Origin: Streptomyces sp. NBC_00353
GTDB lineage: Bacteria > Actinomycetota > Actinomycetes > Streptomycetales > Streptomycetaceae
NCBI RefSeq assembly: GCF_036108815.1
Contig: NZ_CP107985.1
Span: forward strand, 8,801,501-8,865,500
DNA: 64,000 bases
Reading direction: 5' to 3'
Under the pieces are notes generated by a model that saw only the letters and a program-made list of their open reading frames with translations, did no database searches and had not been told where the DNA came from. The translations under genes and the position numbers were made by a program. Below are positions 43,817 to 52,732 of this stretch, one piece after another. Numbering within the stretch: position 1 is the first letter of the stretch; every line of letters starts with the position of its first letter.

Positions 43817-46451
43817 TCAGCGGACCAGGGTGACCTCCGGGGAGGTCCAGATCTGGGTGCCCGGTGACTTCTGCGGGTCGCCGAGCGCCTTGTCGAAGAC
43901 GAGGCGCAGCCGGTACGTACCGGCGGGGCGCGGGGGTGCCGTCGGCACGCGTGGCGTCCCAGCTGTAGAACGCCACCCCTGTGCCGGCGCCGGAATTGCG
44001 GGTCACCCACGACGCGTCGTACGGGGTGTCGATCACCTTGCCGCGCGTGTCGAGGACCTGGAGCCGCATCCGCTCCAGGAGCGGGAAGCCGTGGGACAGC
44101 ATGACCCAGGCCTTGTCGTTGGCCGTGGACGTGTCTGTCAGGTCGACGGTGGTGGGCACGTTCTTGCCGAAGGTGAAGTAGCCGGGACGCAGCGCCGGGT
44201 TGTCCAGCGTCTTGTTGACCGAGGTGAAGGTGGGGTTGATCGCCGACACCGCGTCGAAGTCGCCTGCCATGCCCAGATACGGCACCCGGATCTCCGGGGC
44301 CGCCGAGCCGGTCCGGGTGAGCTCCACCCAGCCACCGAACAGGGTCCCTTCGGCAACGCCTTGAGGCTGCCTGATGTGCACGGTGACGGTACGGCTGCCG
44401 TGCGCGGCCACGGTGATCCTGTCCCGGCCGTCGACCTCGGCGTCGCCGGTGGCATCGGTGGGCTGCCACTCACTGGTGTACGGCGGGGCCGCGGAGACGG
44501 CGGCGCTCTGCCCGACCCGGTAGGTCACCGGACGGGAGGTCGGATTGTGGACCGTGATCCGGCGGGTCCGCTGCCGGCCCTCGAGGTCGCCCAGGGCCAG
44601 CTCGGACGGCGTGGCCCTCACGGTGTCGCCGGAGACCGACGCCAGCGCGGCGACCGCGTCGATCCGGCCCGCGCCCTGCTGGGCGACCGGTTGCCGGCCG
44701 CGCTCGTGGTCACCTGTCATGGCGAGCGGAGTGGCCGTGTTCTGCAGCGCGGTCTGCACCTGGGCCGGGGTGAGGTCCGGCCGGGCCTGGAGCAGCAGGG
44801 CGACCACTCCAGCGACATGCGGGGACGCCATCGAGGTACCGGACATGACGCCGTACCAGTCCTGGGCCGGGGGAAGCGCGGACAGGATGTACCCGCCGGG
44901 AGCGGCGACGTCCGGCTTGAACTCCAGCTCATTGCCCGGGCCCCAGGAGGAGCCGGCATCCATCAGCCCGGCGGCGTCGGCGGTCATCGGCGCACCGGCG
45001 TACGCACCCCAGGTCAGCTTCGTGCCGGCCGGCGCGGCCTTGATGCGCTCGGCGTCCCGCGCGCGGATCCCTACCACGGGGATGCCGATGGTGCCGCAGC
45101 AGGGGGAGAACGGCATCGCGTCCGGATCGGTGCCCGACGGGTTGTAGTGGACCGCGGCGACCGCACCCGCAGCCTCGGCGGTGCGGGCCAGGTCCATCAC
45201 CCGGCAGTTGAACACGTCGGTTCCGGTGTACGGGGCGAACAGCGCGATCTTGCCTTCGAGACTGCCGGCGGGCAGCGGGGCGCAGTTGGACGGAATGACG
45301 GTCACCGGGTGCCCGCCGGTCGAGGGAGCGGCGGGGGCCCGCCCGGAGTCCATGTACGGAACGGGAGCGGTGGAGCCGTCGTCGAGTGTGAACGCGAGGA
45401 ACGGGTAGCGGCTGCTGTAGGTGCTGCCGACCGCGATGGCCCCGTCCGCGACCGCGGGTGCCGCGGCGTTGAAGGGACCGGCGTAGCCGTTCCCGTTGGC
45501 CACGACCGTGGGTACGCCGGAGTCCACCAGGTGGTCGACGGCAAGCGAGAGCACGCTGCTGCTGCGGTTGCCGGTCGCGCCGAGGCTCATGTTGACGACG
45601 TCCACGCCGTCGGCGGCGGCCTGGTCGAGCGCGGCCAGGATGATTGCGTCGGTCGGCGTGTTCTTCGTACCGAACACCCGGTAGGAGCGCAGCGTGGCGT
45701 CCGGGGCGACGCCCTCGATGTGCGCGTCGTCCCCGGCGACGATGCCCGCGACATGGGTGCCGTGCCCGGCCGCCGGGCCGAACCTGTCGTCGTACGGGTC
45801 GGCGTCCTCGTCCGCGAAGTCGTAGCCGCCGACCACCTTCGCGTTGGGGAAGCCCCCGCCGCCGAGCGCCGGATGGTCGTACGCGATGCCGCTGTCGATG
45901 ATGCCGACGGTGACACCCCTGCCCGTGAAGCCTTGGCCATGGGACTGCGGGACGCCGGTGAGATCCGTGACGGTGACGATCTCCCGGCCGGAGGGGGCCC
46001 CGTCGGCGGACCGTGCGTCACGGCCGGCCCGGTCCACGGCCTTTTCCAGGACGTCCTCGGACACCGGGGTGGGCTTTTCGGGCATCTCGTACGTCACGGG
46101 CTCGGTGACCTGGGCCACGCCCGGGAGTGCGGCCAGCCGGTCGGCCTGTCCCGCAGGCACTTTGACGAGGAGACCGTTGACGACATTGCGGTACCGGCGT
46201 TGTACGGAAACCGCGATGCCCGACTCGTGTGCGGCGCCGATCAGTTGCTGCTGCGCATCGGAGACGGTACGGCGGGCCGCTGCCCGGTCCAGGGGAGCTG
46301 CCTCCTGCGCGGCCGGGGCGTTGTCGAGCGTGACGATGCGCGTCACCGACGGCCCGGACGGTTCGCCGGAGTCCGCGTGCGCCAGGTCACCGGGCAGGAC
46401 GAGCGAGACGAGGATCAGCGCGGACGCTGCGGATATCGAGTGTCTGTACAC
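43817..46451 (-). pseudogene. Secreted S8 serine protease with a late frameshift
   Basis: Signal peptide (residues 1-26, ending DLAHA), inhibitor I9-type prodomain, then a subtilase with Asp about 184 (GIIDSGIAY), His about 229 (GHGTHVAG) and Ser about 540 (GTSMASPHVAG). A PA domain is inserted (about 385-450). C-terminal beta domains follow. Near 43930 one extra C in a GCGCCCC run shifts the frame. The original frame would read GTYRLRLVFDKALGD and WTSPEVTLVR and stop at 43817. As read, a junk tail runs to 43581 into the regulator gene. Only the last 37 codons are affected, so the protease may still work, or this is a sequencing error. Start GTG 46451, weak ribosome site. Confidence 0.85.
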
Positions 46452-46863
46452 GACGGTCGATCAAATGCGAACGGCAACGGAAGGGCAACGGTGACCGGCT
46501 GTCGTGTTTCCGCCATGGCGAGGACTCGACGTACCACCGCGGGTTCCCGGGGCATGCGATCGCGCCCCGCACCTGGACTGCCGTGGTCAGCGTTCGTAGG
46601 TGCCGGTCAGGCGGCCTCTGGCGACGACCGGGGCGGTGACGGAGGCGAGCAGGGCACGGGGCCTCGCCCGGTCGGCGGTGTCGGACACGCTTTCCGCCGG
46701 AGAGGGCGAACAACTGGTACCAGTAGGAGGCCTGCGGGACCATCAGGAACAGCGGCAGCGCTGGCCTCGGCACCCGGCACGCCTTGTCGAGTGCCATCGC
46801 GCAGTCCAACTGCTCGGCGGCCGCGGCCGGCATCCACCATGGCGCGCAGCCTTCCCAGTGACG
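46452..46863. other. Gap, possible decayed sequence
   Basis: About 410 bases between the protease and CoA transferase genes. Minus-strand frames contain protein-like stretches (LFLMVPQASYWYQLFALSGG) but no recognisable family, so a remnant is possible and unproven. Confidence 0.35.
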
Positions 46864-48048
46864 TCAGACCGCGCCTTCGGCGCGCAGGGCGGTGATGGCG
46901 GTCTCGTCGTAGCCGAGCCCGCGCAGCACGCTGTCCGTGTGCTCGCCCACGGCGGGAACAGGGTCCATGCGGGGATTCAGCCCGCTGGGGGTGGCGGGCG
47001 GCAGCAGGGCCTTGATCGCGCCACCGGGAGTCGACACGTCCCGCCAGCGGTCACGGCCGGACAGGACCGGGTGATTCCAGTGCTCCTCGACCGAATTGAG
47101 CCGCGCGTTGGCGACCTTCGCGTCGTCGAGGAGCTTCACCGCGGCGGCCGCGTCCAGCTCGGCGAAGCGCGCGGCGACGATCGCGTTGAGTTCGTCGCGG
47201 CGGGCCACCCGCGCCGAGTTCCGGTGGAACCGCGGGTCGCCGGCGAGGGAGGCGTCGCCGAGGAAGACCTCGCAGAAGGACGCCCATTCGCGTTCGTTCT
47301 GGATGGCGAGCAGCACGGTCCTGCCGTCCGCCGCGCTGTACGGTCCGTAAGGGGCGATCGTCGCGTGCTGGGCGCCGACGCGTGCGGGCTGCGTGCCCGA
47401 GTACGCCGTGTAGTACGCGGGGGAGCCCACCCACTCCGAGAGCGACTCGAAGAGCGACACCTCCACGGAGCGGGCCCGGCCCGTCGCCCGCCGTTCGTAG
47501 AGTGCGGTGAGGATGCCCGAGTACGCGTACATGCCCGCTGCGATGTCGGCGATCGAGATGCCCACCTTGGCGGGCTCTTCGGGCGAGCCGGTCAGCGACA
47601 CCACGCCTGTCTCGCACTGCACCAGCAGGTCGTACGCCTTGCGGTCCGCCCAGGGGCCGGTGTTGCCGTATCCGGAGATGTCACAGACGACGATGGAGGG
47701 GTAGCGCTCGCTCAGCTCATCGGCTCCCAGGCCGAGTCGGCGCGCCGCGCCCGGGGCGAGGTTCTGCACGAAGACGTCGGCCCCGGCGAGCAGCCGCTCC
47801 AGGACCTCGCGGCCCGCGGGCGTCTTGATGTCCAGTGTCAGCGACTCCTTCGACCGGTTCAGCCACACGAAGTAGCTGGACTGGCCGTGCACGGACTCGT
47901 CGTAGCCCCGGGCGAAGTCACCGGCACCCGGGCGTTCGACCTTGATGACTCTGGCCCCCAGGTCGGCGAGCTGGCGGGTGGCGAATGGGGCGGCGACGGC
48001 CTGCTCCAGGCTGACGACAGTGATTCCTTCGAGGGGGAGAGGGCTCAT
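46864..48048 (-). CDS. Family III CoA transferase (CaiB/BaiF)
   Basis: 394 aa. N-terminal GITVVSLEQAVAAPFATRQLADLGARVIKVE is the family start. The likely catalytic Asp lies in KAYDLLVQCETGVVSLTG, preceded by CDISGYGNTGPW. It moves CoA between carboxylic acids, as in carnitine, itaconate or oxalate metabolism; substrate unknown. The ATG at 48048 follows AAGGAG at 5-nt spacing. A MmgE/PrpD-like remnant lies just upstream on the same strand, which suggests a former small catabolic operon. Confidence 0.92.
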   Translation of the reverse strand: MSPLPLEGITVVSLEQAVAAPFATRQLADLGARVIKVERPGAGDFARGYDESVHGQSSYFVWLNRSKESLTLDIKTPAGREVLERLLAGADVFVQNLAPGAARRLGLGADELSERYPSIVVCDISGYGNTGPWADRKAYDLLVQCETGVVSLTGSPEEPAKVGISIADIAAGMYAYSGILTALYERRATGRARSVEVSLFESLSEWVGSPAYYTAYSGTQPARVGAQHATIAPYGPYSAADGRTVLLAIQNEREWASFCEVFLGDASLAGDPRFHRNSARVARRDELNAIVAARFAELDAAAAVKLLDDAKVANARLNSVEEHWNHPVLSGRDRWRDVSTPGGAIKALLPPATPSGLNPRMDPVPAVGEHTDSVLRGLGYDETAITALRAEGAV

Positions 48049-48117
48049 GCGTGCTCCTTCGGACGGTGTACGGGGAAAGTGTCGCGCATGAGATGTGCGG
48101 CACCCTTCCAGCCGAGG

Positions 48118-48333
48118 CCGACGAGACGAGCAGTCCGGGTACGCCTGCCCCGCAGTCGGCGAATTTGGTGGCGAAATCCTTTTCACCGCCCGGGAGTTCG
48201 GGGAAACCGGGCGGCAGTGCGAGGGCGGCGCCGAGTTCCGTTCCGTCGCCGATCGTGATCTCGACGGAGGTATCTCCGGTCAGCAGCCCGGAGCCTTCGG
48301 GGGTCCGCACGGTCTCCACCAGACCGAGTACCC
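48118..48333 (-). pseudogene. C-terminal remnant of a MmgE/PrpD-type protein
   Basis: A minus-strand frame reads TSVEITIGDGTELGAALALP and KDFATKFADCGAG, like the end of MmgE/PrpD-family dehydratases. No N-terminus is found upstream; 48340-48825 shows nothing coding. It is probably a deletion relic. Confidence 0.42.
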
Positions 48334-48339
48334 CGATCA

Positions 48340-48825
48340 CGCGCGCCGTGCGGTGATCGCCATGTGCAATGCCGTCGCGCAGTGGTACCGGCCCGATGGG
48401 CCCGTCACCGAGGACGAACTCGTCGAGCGCGCTACGTCTCGCCGGCGCCGGCCGTCGTCGAGTACCGGCCGCGTGCGCCAAGGCGCCCCGTGCGCGCCTG
48501 ACGACGAGGCGTGATGCGTGAGCCCCGGCCCCGATGAGCGGTCGGGGCTCTTTGGCCGCACACCGCCTCGGAGGCGTAGCCGTCCGCCTGTGCGGACAGT
48601 CGCCCCGAGCCGTGCCACCTTGTGTCGCCCGAACGGGCCACCCGGGTTGCGGTCGCGGCAAGGGCTGGTACGGGCGCGGCGCCGCGGACTGCGAGGGCGA
48701 CACAGTCGTGGACCTCACCGCACTCCGACTCGCCCTGCGCCGTGTGCGGTGGCGGGCGTCAGGTGGCCCGCCTAGCGTGACCGATGGCAGCAGAGACCCG
48801 GAGACAGAGGAAGGGTGCGAACCCC
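48340..48825. other. Gap without recognisable gene
   Basis: About 485 bases upstream of the alpha/beta hydrolase. Long open frames exist but lack motifs and good starts. Confidence 0.4.
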
Positions 48826-49512
48826 ATGGCCGACAAGCCCGCCATCGTCCTGGTCCACGGCTTCTGGGGTGGCGCCGCCCACTGGGGCAAGGTCATCACC
48901 GAGCTGCACAGGCGAGGCTTCAACTCCCTGCACGCGGTGGAGATCCCGCTGACCTCGCTGGTCGACGACGCCGCACGCACGCGGAAGATGGTCCAGCAGA
49001 TCGACGGACCGGTGGTGCTGGTGGGCCACTCCTACGGCGGAGCGGTCATCACGGAGGCCGGGGACCTGCCCAACGTGGCTGGGCTGGTCTACATCGCCGC
49101 ATTCGCCCCGGACGCGGGGGAGAGCCCCGGTCGGATCAGCGAGGAGACGCCTCCGGCCGGGATGGAGAACCTGGCCCCGGATTCCGACGGCTACCTCTGG
49201 ATCAAGCAGGACAAGTTCCACGAGAGCTTCGCCCAGGACCTCCCGGCCGACGAGGCGCTGGTCATGGCGGTGACCCAGAAGGCACCGCTTGCATCGACAT
49301 TCGGCGACACCATCACCACCCCGGCCTGGCGCGCAAAGCCTTCCTGGTACCAGGTCTCCACCGCGGACCGCATGATCCACCCGGACAACGAACGCCGCAT
49401 GGCACAGCGCATGAACCCGCGCAGGATCATTGAACTGGACGCGAGCCATGCTTCGTTGGCCTCCCGGCCCGGCCCGGTCACCGACCTGATCCAGGAAGCG
49501 GCCGGCGTCTGA
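48826..49512 (+). CDS. Alpha/beta hydrolase
   Basis: 228 aa. AIVLVHGFWGGAAHWG gives the oxyanion-hole strand. The nucleophile elbow is LVGHSYGG (Ser about residue 67). The C-terminal ELDASHASLASRP holds the likely catalytic His. It belongs to the small esterase/salicylate-esterase-like group of alpha/beta hydrolases; substrate unknown. ATG 48826 with AGGAAGG upstream is chosen. It converges on etfA with a hairpin between. Confidence 0.88.
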   Translation: MADKPAIVLVHGFWGGAAHWGKVITELHRRGFNSLHAVEIPLTSLVDDAARTRKMVQQIDGPVVLVGHSYGGAVITEAGDLPNVAGLVYIAAFAPDAGESPGRISEETPPAGMENLAPDSDGYLWIKQDKFHESFAQDLPADEALVMAVTQKAPLASTFGDTITTPAWRAKPSWYQVSTADRMIHPDNERRMAQRMNPRRIIELDASHASLASRPGPVTDLIQEAAGV

Positions 49513-49539
49513 CTGCTGCCGCCGGCCGTACGGAAGCGC

Positions 49540-49575
49540 CTGGCCGCGGGGGCCGTGAAGTGCGCCCGCGGCCAG
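49540..49575. terminator. Bidirectional hairpin terminator
   Basis: CTGGCCGCGGG pairs exactly with CCCGCGGCCAG across a 14-nt loop, between the convergent hydrolase and etfA genes. Confidence 0.75.
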
Positions 49576-49584
49576 TTCGACAGG

Positions 49585-50547
49585 TCAGCCCTTGCGGGTG
49601 TTGACCTCGTCGGTGAGCTGGGGGACGACCTGGAAGAGGTCGCCGACGACGCCGTAGTCGACGAGGTCGAAGATCGGGGCCTCGGAGTCCTTGTTGATCG
49701 CAACGATCGTCTTCGAGGTCTGCATGCCCGCCCGGTGCTGGATCGCACCGGAGATACCGGACGCGATGTACAGCTGCGGGGACACGGACTTGCCGGTCTG
49801 GCCGACCTGGTTGGAGTGCGGGTACCAGCCGGCGTCGACCGCGGCACGCGAGGCACCCACCGCCGCGCCCAGCGAGTCGGCGAGCGCCTCGATGATCGCG
49901 AAGTTCTCCGCACCGTTGACACCACGGCCACCGGAGACCACGATCGCGGCCTCGGTCAGCTCCGGACGCCCCGTCGACTCACGCGGAGTACGCGACAGCA
50001 CCTTCGTGCCGGTGGCCTGCGCCGAGAAACCGACCGGCAGGGTCTCGACCGCACCCGCGGCCGGGGCCGCCTCGACCGGCGCCGAGTTCGGCTTCACCGT
50101 GATGACCGGGACACCCCTGGACACACGGGACTTCGTGGTGAACGACGCCGCGAACGCGGACTGCGTGGCCACCGGACCCAGCTCACCGGCCTCCAGATCC
50201 ACCGCGTCGGTAATGATCCCGGAACCGATCCGGACCGCGAGACGGGCAGCGATCTCCTTGCCCTCCGCGGAGGACGGAACCAGCACCGCGACCGGGGACA
50301 CCGCCTCGACCGCAGCCTGCAGCGCATCCACCTTCGGCACGACCAGATAATCGGCGAACTCGGCGGCGTCCGCGGTCAGGACCTTCACCGCACCGTGCTC
50401 AGCCAGCACCGACACCGTCTCGGCCGCACCCGCGCCCAGCGCGACAGCGACCGGCTCACCGATCCGACGCGCCAGCGTCAACAGCTCCAGAGTGGGCTTG
50501 CGGACGGCACCGTCCACGTGGTCGACATAGACGAGAACTTCAGCCAT
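49585..50547 (-). CDS. etfA: Electron transfer flavoprotein subunit alpha
   Basis: 320 aa. The C-terminal FAD domain is unmistakable: VVSGGRGV, GASRAAVDAGWYPHSNQVGQTGK and LYIASGISGAIQHRAGM. With EtfB it accepts electrons from acyl-CoA dehydrogenases and passes them to ETF:quinone oxidoreductase. It follows etfB by 57 nt in one operon. The start has AGGAG about 6 nt upstream. Confidence 0.96.
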   Translation of the reverse strand: MAEVLVYVDHVDGAVRKPTLELLTLARRIGEPVAVALGAGAAETVSVLAEHGAVKVLTADAAEFADYLVVPKVDALQAAVEAVSPVAVLVPSSAEGKEIAARLAVRIGSGIITDAVDLEAGELGPVATQSAFAASFTTKSRVSRGVPVITVKPNSAPVEAAPAAGAVETLPVGFSAQATGTKVLSRTPRESTGRPELTEAAIVVSGGRGVNGAENFAIIEALADSLGAAVGASRAAVDAGWYPHSNQVGQTGKSVSPQLYIASGISGAIQHRAGMQTSKTIVAINKDSEAPIFDLVDYGVVGDLFQVVPQLTDEVNTRKG

Positions 50548-50604
50548 GGGACTTCAATCTCCTGCAGGTAACGAAGGAACGAGGAACGGACGAAACAGCC
50601 GGCT

Positions 50605-51390
50605 CTAGATGAACTTCTGGCCCGCGAGGAACTCGGCGAGCTGCTTGCCGCCCTCGCCCTCGTCCTTGACGATCGTGCCCGCCGTACGAGCCGGACGCTG
50701 CGCCGCGGAATCCACCGCGGTCCACGCACCCGCCAGACCGACCTCGTCCGCGTCGATCTCCAGATCCTCCAGATCCAGGGACTCGACCGGCTTCTTCTTC
50801 GCCGCCATGATCCCCTTGAACGACGGGTAACGCGCCTCACCCGACTGGTCCGTCACCGACACCACCGCCGGCAACGACGCCTGCAACTGCTCCGACGCAC
50901 TGTCACCGTCACGACGCCCGGTCACCGTGCCGCCCTCGACCTTCACCTCCGACAACAACGTCACCTGCGGAACACCCAGACGCTCCGCCAGCACCGCCGG
51001 CAGCACACCCATCGTCCCGTCCGTCGACGCCATCCCACACACGACCAGGTCGTAGCCCGTCTTCTCGATCGCCTTCGCCAGCACCAGCGACGTACCGATC
51101 ACATCCGTACCGTGCAGATCGTCGTCCTCGACATGAACCGCCCTGTCCGCACCCATCGACAACGCCTTGCGCAACGCGTCCTTGGCATCCTCCGGACCCA
51201 CCGTCAACACGGTGATCTCCGCATCATCCGCCTCGTCCGCGATCTGCAGCGCCTGCTCCACCGCGTACTCATCCAGCTCCGACAACAGACCGTCGACATC
51301 CTCACGGTCCAGCGTCAGATCATCGGCGAAATGCCGGTCACCAGTGGCGTCGGGCACGTACTTCACACAGACAACGATCCTCAAGCTCAC
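50605..51390 (-). CDS. etfB: Electron transfer flavoprotein subunit beta
   Basis: 261 aa. The N-terminal RIVVCVKYVPDA and the AMP-binding region with DLVVCGMASTDGTMGVLPAVLAERLG identify EtfB; LEDLEIDADEVGL near the C-terminus is the recognition-loop region in family members. The GTG at 51390 follows GGAGAG. It is the first gene of etfBA. A palindromic operator lies 43-55 nt upstream, in the divergent promoter shared with a tetR gene. Confidence 0.96.
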   Translation of the reverse strand: MSLRIVVCVKYVPDATGDRHFADDLTLDREDVDGLLSELDEYAVEQALQIADEADDAEITVLTVGPEDAKDALRKALSMGADRAVHVEDDDLHGTDVIGTSLVLAKAIEKTGYDLVVCGMASTDGTMGVLPAVLAERLGVPQVTLLSEVKVEGGTVTGRRDGDSASEQLQASLPAVVSVTDQSGEARYPSFKGIMAAKKKPVESLDLEDLEIDADEVGLAGAWTAVDSAAQRPARTAGTIVKDEGEGGKQLAEFLAGQKFI

Positions 51391-51432
51391 GCCGGCTCTC
51401 CTACCTGGGTGTGGTTCCTCAGTCGACCATAT

Positions 51433-51445
51433 GGCACTCAGTACC
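51433..51445. promoter_or_regulatory. TetR operator copy 1
   Basis: GGCACT-C-AGTACC, within the 108-nt region between divergent etfB and tetR. It matches the two copies downstream of tetR. Confidence 0.65.
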
Positions 51446-51498
51446 CTCTGTAAAGGTACGTAGTGTCGAACGGGCGCAGTTGGTGTTAGGTTCCCGGC

Positions 51499-52203
51499 AT
51501 GACCGAGGCACGCAGACCAGTGAAGAAGCCACCCATGCGGGAGGTGCTCGCGGAGGCGGCGTTCCAGCTCTTTCTGGAACGGGGCTTCGAGCGGACGACG
51601 GTGGATGACATCGTCGCGCGGGCCGAGGTCGGGCGGCGTTCGTTCTTCCGCTACTTCCCTTCCAAGGAGGACGTGGTCTTCCCCGACCACGAGCGCTGTC
51701 TCGCCGATATGACGGCGCTTCTGGAGGCGGCCGACGACGGCGACCCGGTGGCCACGGTGTGCGACGCGGCCCGACTCGTGTTGCGGATGTACGCCGCGAA
51801 TCCGGAGTTCTCCGTCCAGCGCTACCACCTCACGCGGGAGGTTCCCGGCCTGCGGACCTACGAGTTGTCCGTGGTCCGCCGCTACGAACGCACGCTGGCC
51901 GAGTATCTCCGCGGCCGCTACGCCGGTACCCCGGACGGCCCGCTGCACGCCGAGGTGATCGCCGCGGCAGTGGTCGCCGCGCACAACAACGGCCTGCGGT
52001 CGTGGCTGCGTTCGGGCGGCAAGGGGGACGCGGAGGCTGCGGTGGACCACGCTCTCGGGATCGTGCGGCAGGTCTGGGGTGCCGCAGCCGAAGGCGTCGC
52101 CACGCCGGCCGCGGGCGACGACGTCGTCGTGGTGGTCGCCGCCAAGGGCACGCCCATGTGGCGCGTGGTGCAGAAGGTCGAGTCGGCCCTCGCCGAGGAC
52201 TGA
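51499..52203 (+). CDS. TetR-family transcriptional regulator
   Basis: 234 aa. The N-terminal HTH has LAEAAFQLFLERGFERTTVDDIVARAEVGRRSFFRYFPSKEDVV, classical TetR. The ligand domain is diverse, with an unusual C-terminal tail ending WRVVQKVESALAED after a Val-rich stretch. Operators on both sides of the gene suggest it represses etfBA, itself and the DUF35-type gene, perhaps in response to an acyl-CoA. Confidence 0.93.
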   Translation: MTEARRPVKKPPMREVLAEAAFQLFLERGFERTTVDDIVARAEVGRRSFFRYFPSKEDVVFPDHERCLADMTALLEAADDGDPVATVCDAARLVLRMYAANPEFSVQRYHLTREVPGLRTYELSVVRRYERTLAEYLRGRYAGTPDGPLHAEVIAAAVVAAHNNGLRSWLRSGGKGDAEAAVDHALGIVRQVWGAAAEGVATPAAGDDVVVVVAAKGTPMWRVVQKVESALAED

Positions 52204-52213
52204 TCTCGGCATA

Positions 52214-52249
52214 GGTACTCAGTACCTTTACCTCTCGGCACTCAGTGCC
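52214..52249. promoter_or_regulatory. TetR operator copies 2 and 3
   Basis: GGTACT-C-AGTACC at 52214-52226 and GGCACT-C-AGTGCC at 52237-52249, both near-perfect palindromes 23 nt apart. They precede the DUF35-type gene. Confidence 0.7.
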
Positions 52250-52313
52250 ATATGGTGCGTCTGCGTCGAGGCACGGCGCCGACGCACCCGAGCCGAGTCC
52301 AAGGGGTCGAGAC

Positions 52314-52700
52314 GTGTCCCATTCAGTTTCAGCAAGTAAGGCCGCGCCGACGGCGGGTGAAGCCGGACTGATCCACCAGCTCTGCCGCTGGTGCGGTACG
52401 GCGTCGTTCCGGCGGCTGTTGTGTCCGGTGTGCGCGTCGAGCGATCTGGACTCCGTACGCAGCGACGGCCTGGGTGTCGTCGTGCGGTCCAGCGTGGTGC
52501 ACCGCTACACCGAGGCTGCTCGCAACGAGTCCTTGGTCCGGTTGCCCGAAGGCTTCGTGTTCCGATGCCAGGTCGTGGGTGCCGCACCGCATCTGGTGTA
52601 CGTGGGCGCGCGGGTGCGCCCCGTCACCGGCGCCGCCCCGGATTCCGCGGAGCTCGTCCTCGAACTCTGCGACCCGGTCGGGCGCGCCGATTGGCAGTGA
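52314..52700 (+). CDS. Zn-ribbon OB-fold protein (DUF35 type)
   Basis: 128 aa. The N-terminal zinc ribbon CRWCGTASFRRLLCPVC has two CxxC pairs, followed by an OB-fold with SSVVHRY and PHLVYVGARVRP. DUF35 proteins bind acyl-CoA or assist thiolases/benzoyl-CoA-type enzymes, usually beside a thiolase; none is adjacent here. The GTG at 52314 follows AAGGGG. Paired TetR operators lie upstream. Confidence 0.83.
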   Translation: MSHSVSASKAAPTAGEAGLIHQLCRWCGTASFRRLLCPVCASSDLDSVRSDGLGVVVRSSVVHRYTEAARNESLVRLPEGFVFRCQVVGAAPHLVYVGARVRPVTGAAPDSAELVLELCDPVGRADWQ

Positions 52701-52732
52701 ACCGGTCCCCGGGCAGCCGGACGACCCGGACA

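Noticed and set aside
43323..46895. A 1190-codon open frame on the plus strand
   Set aside because: It is antisense to the second S8 protease; its low-complexity Arg/Gly composition is the usual high-GC shadow.
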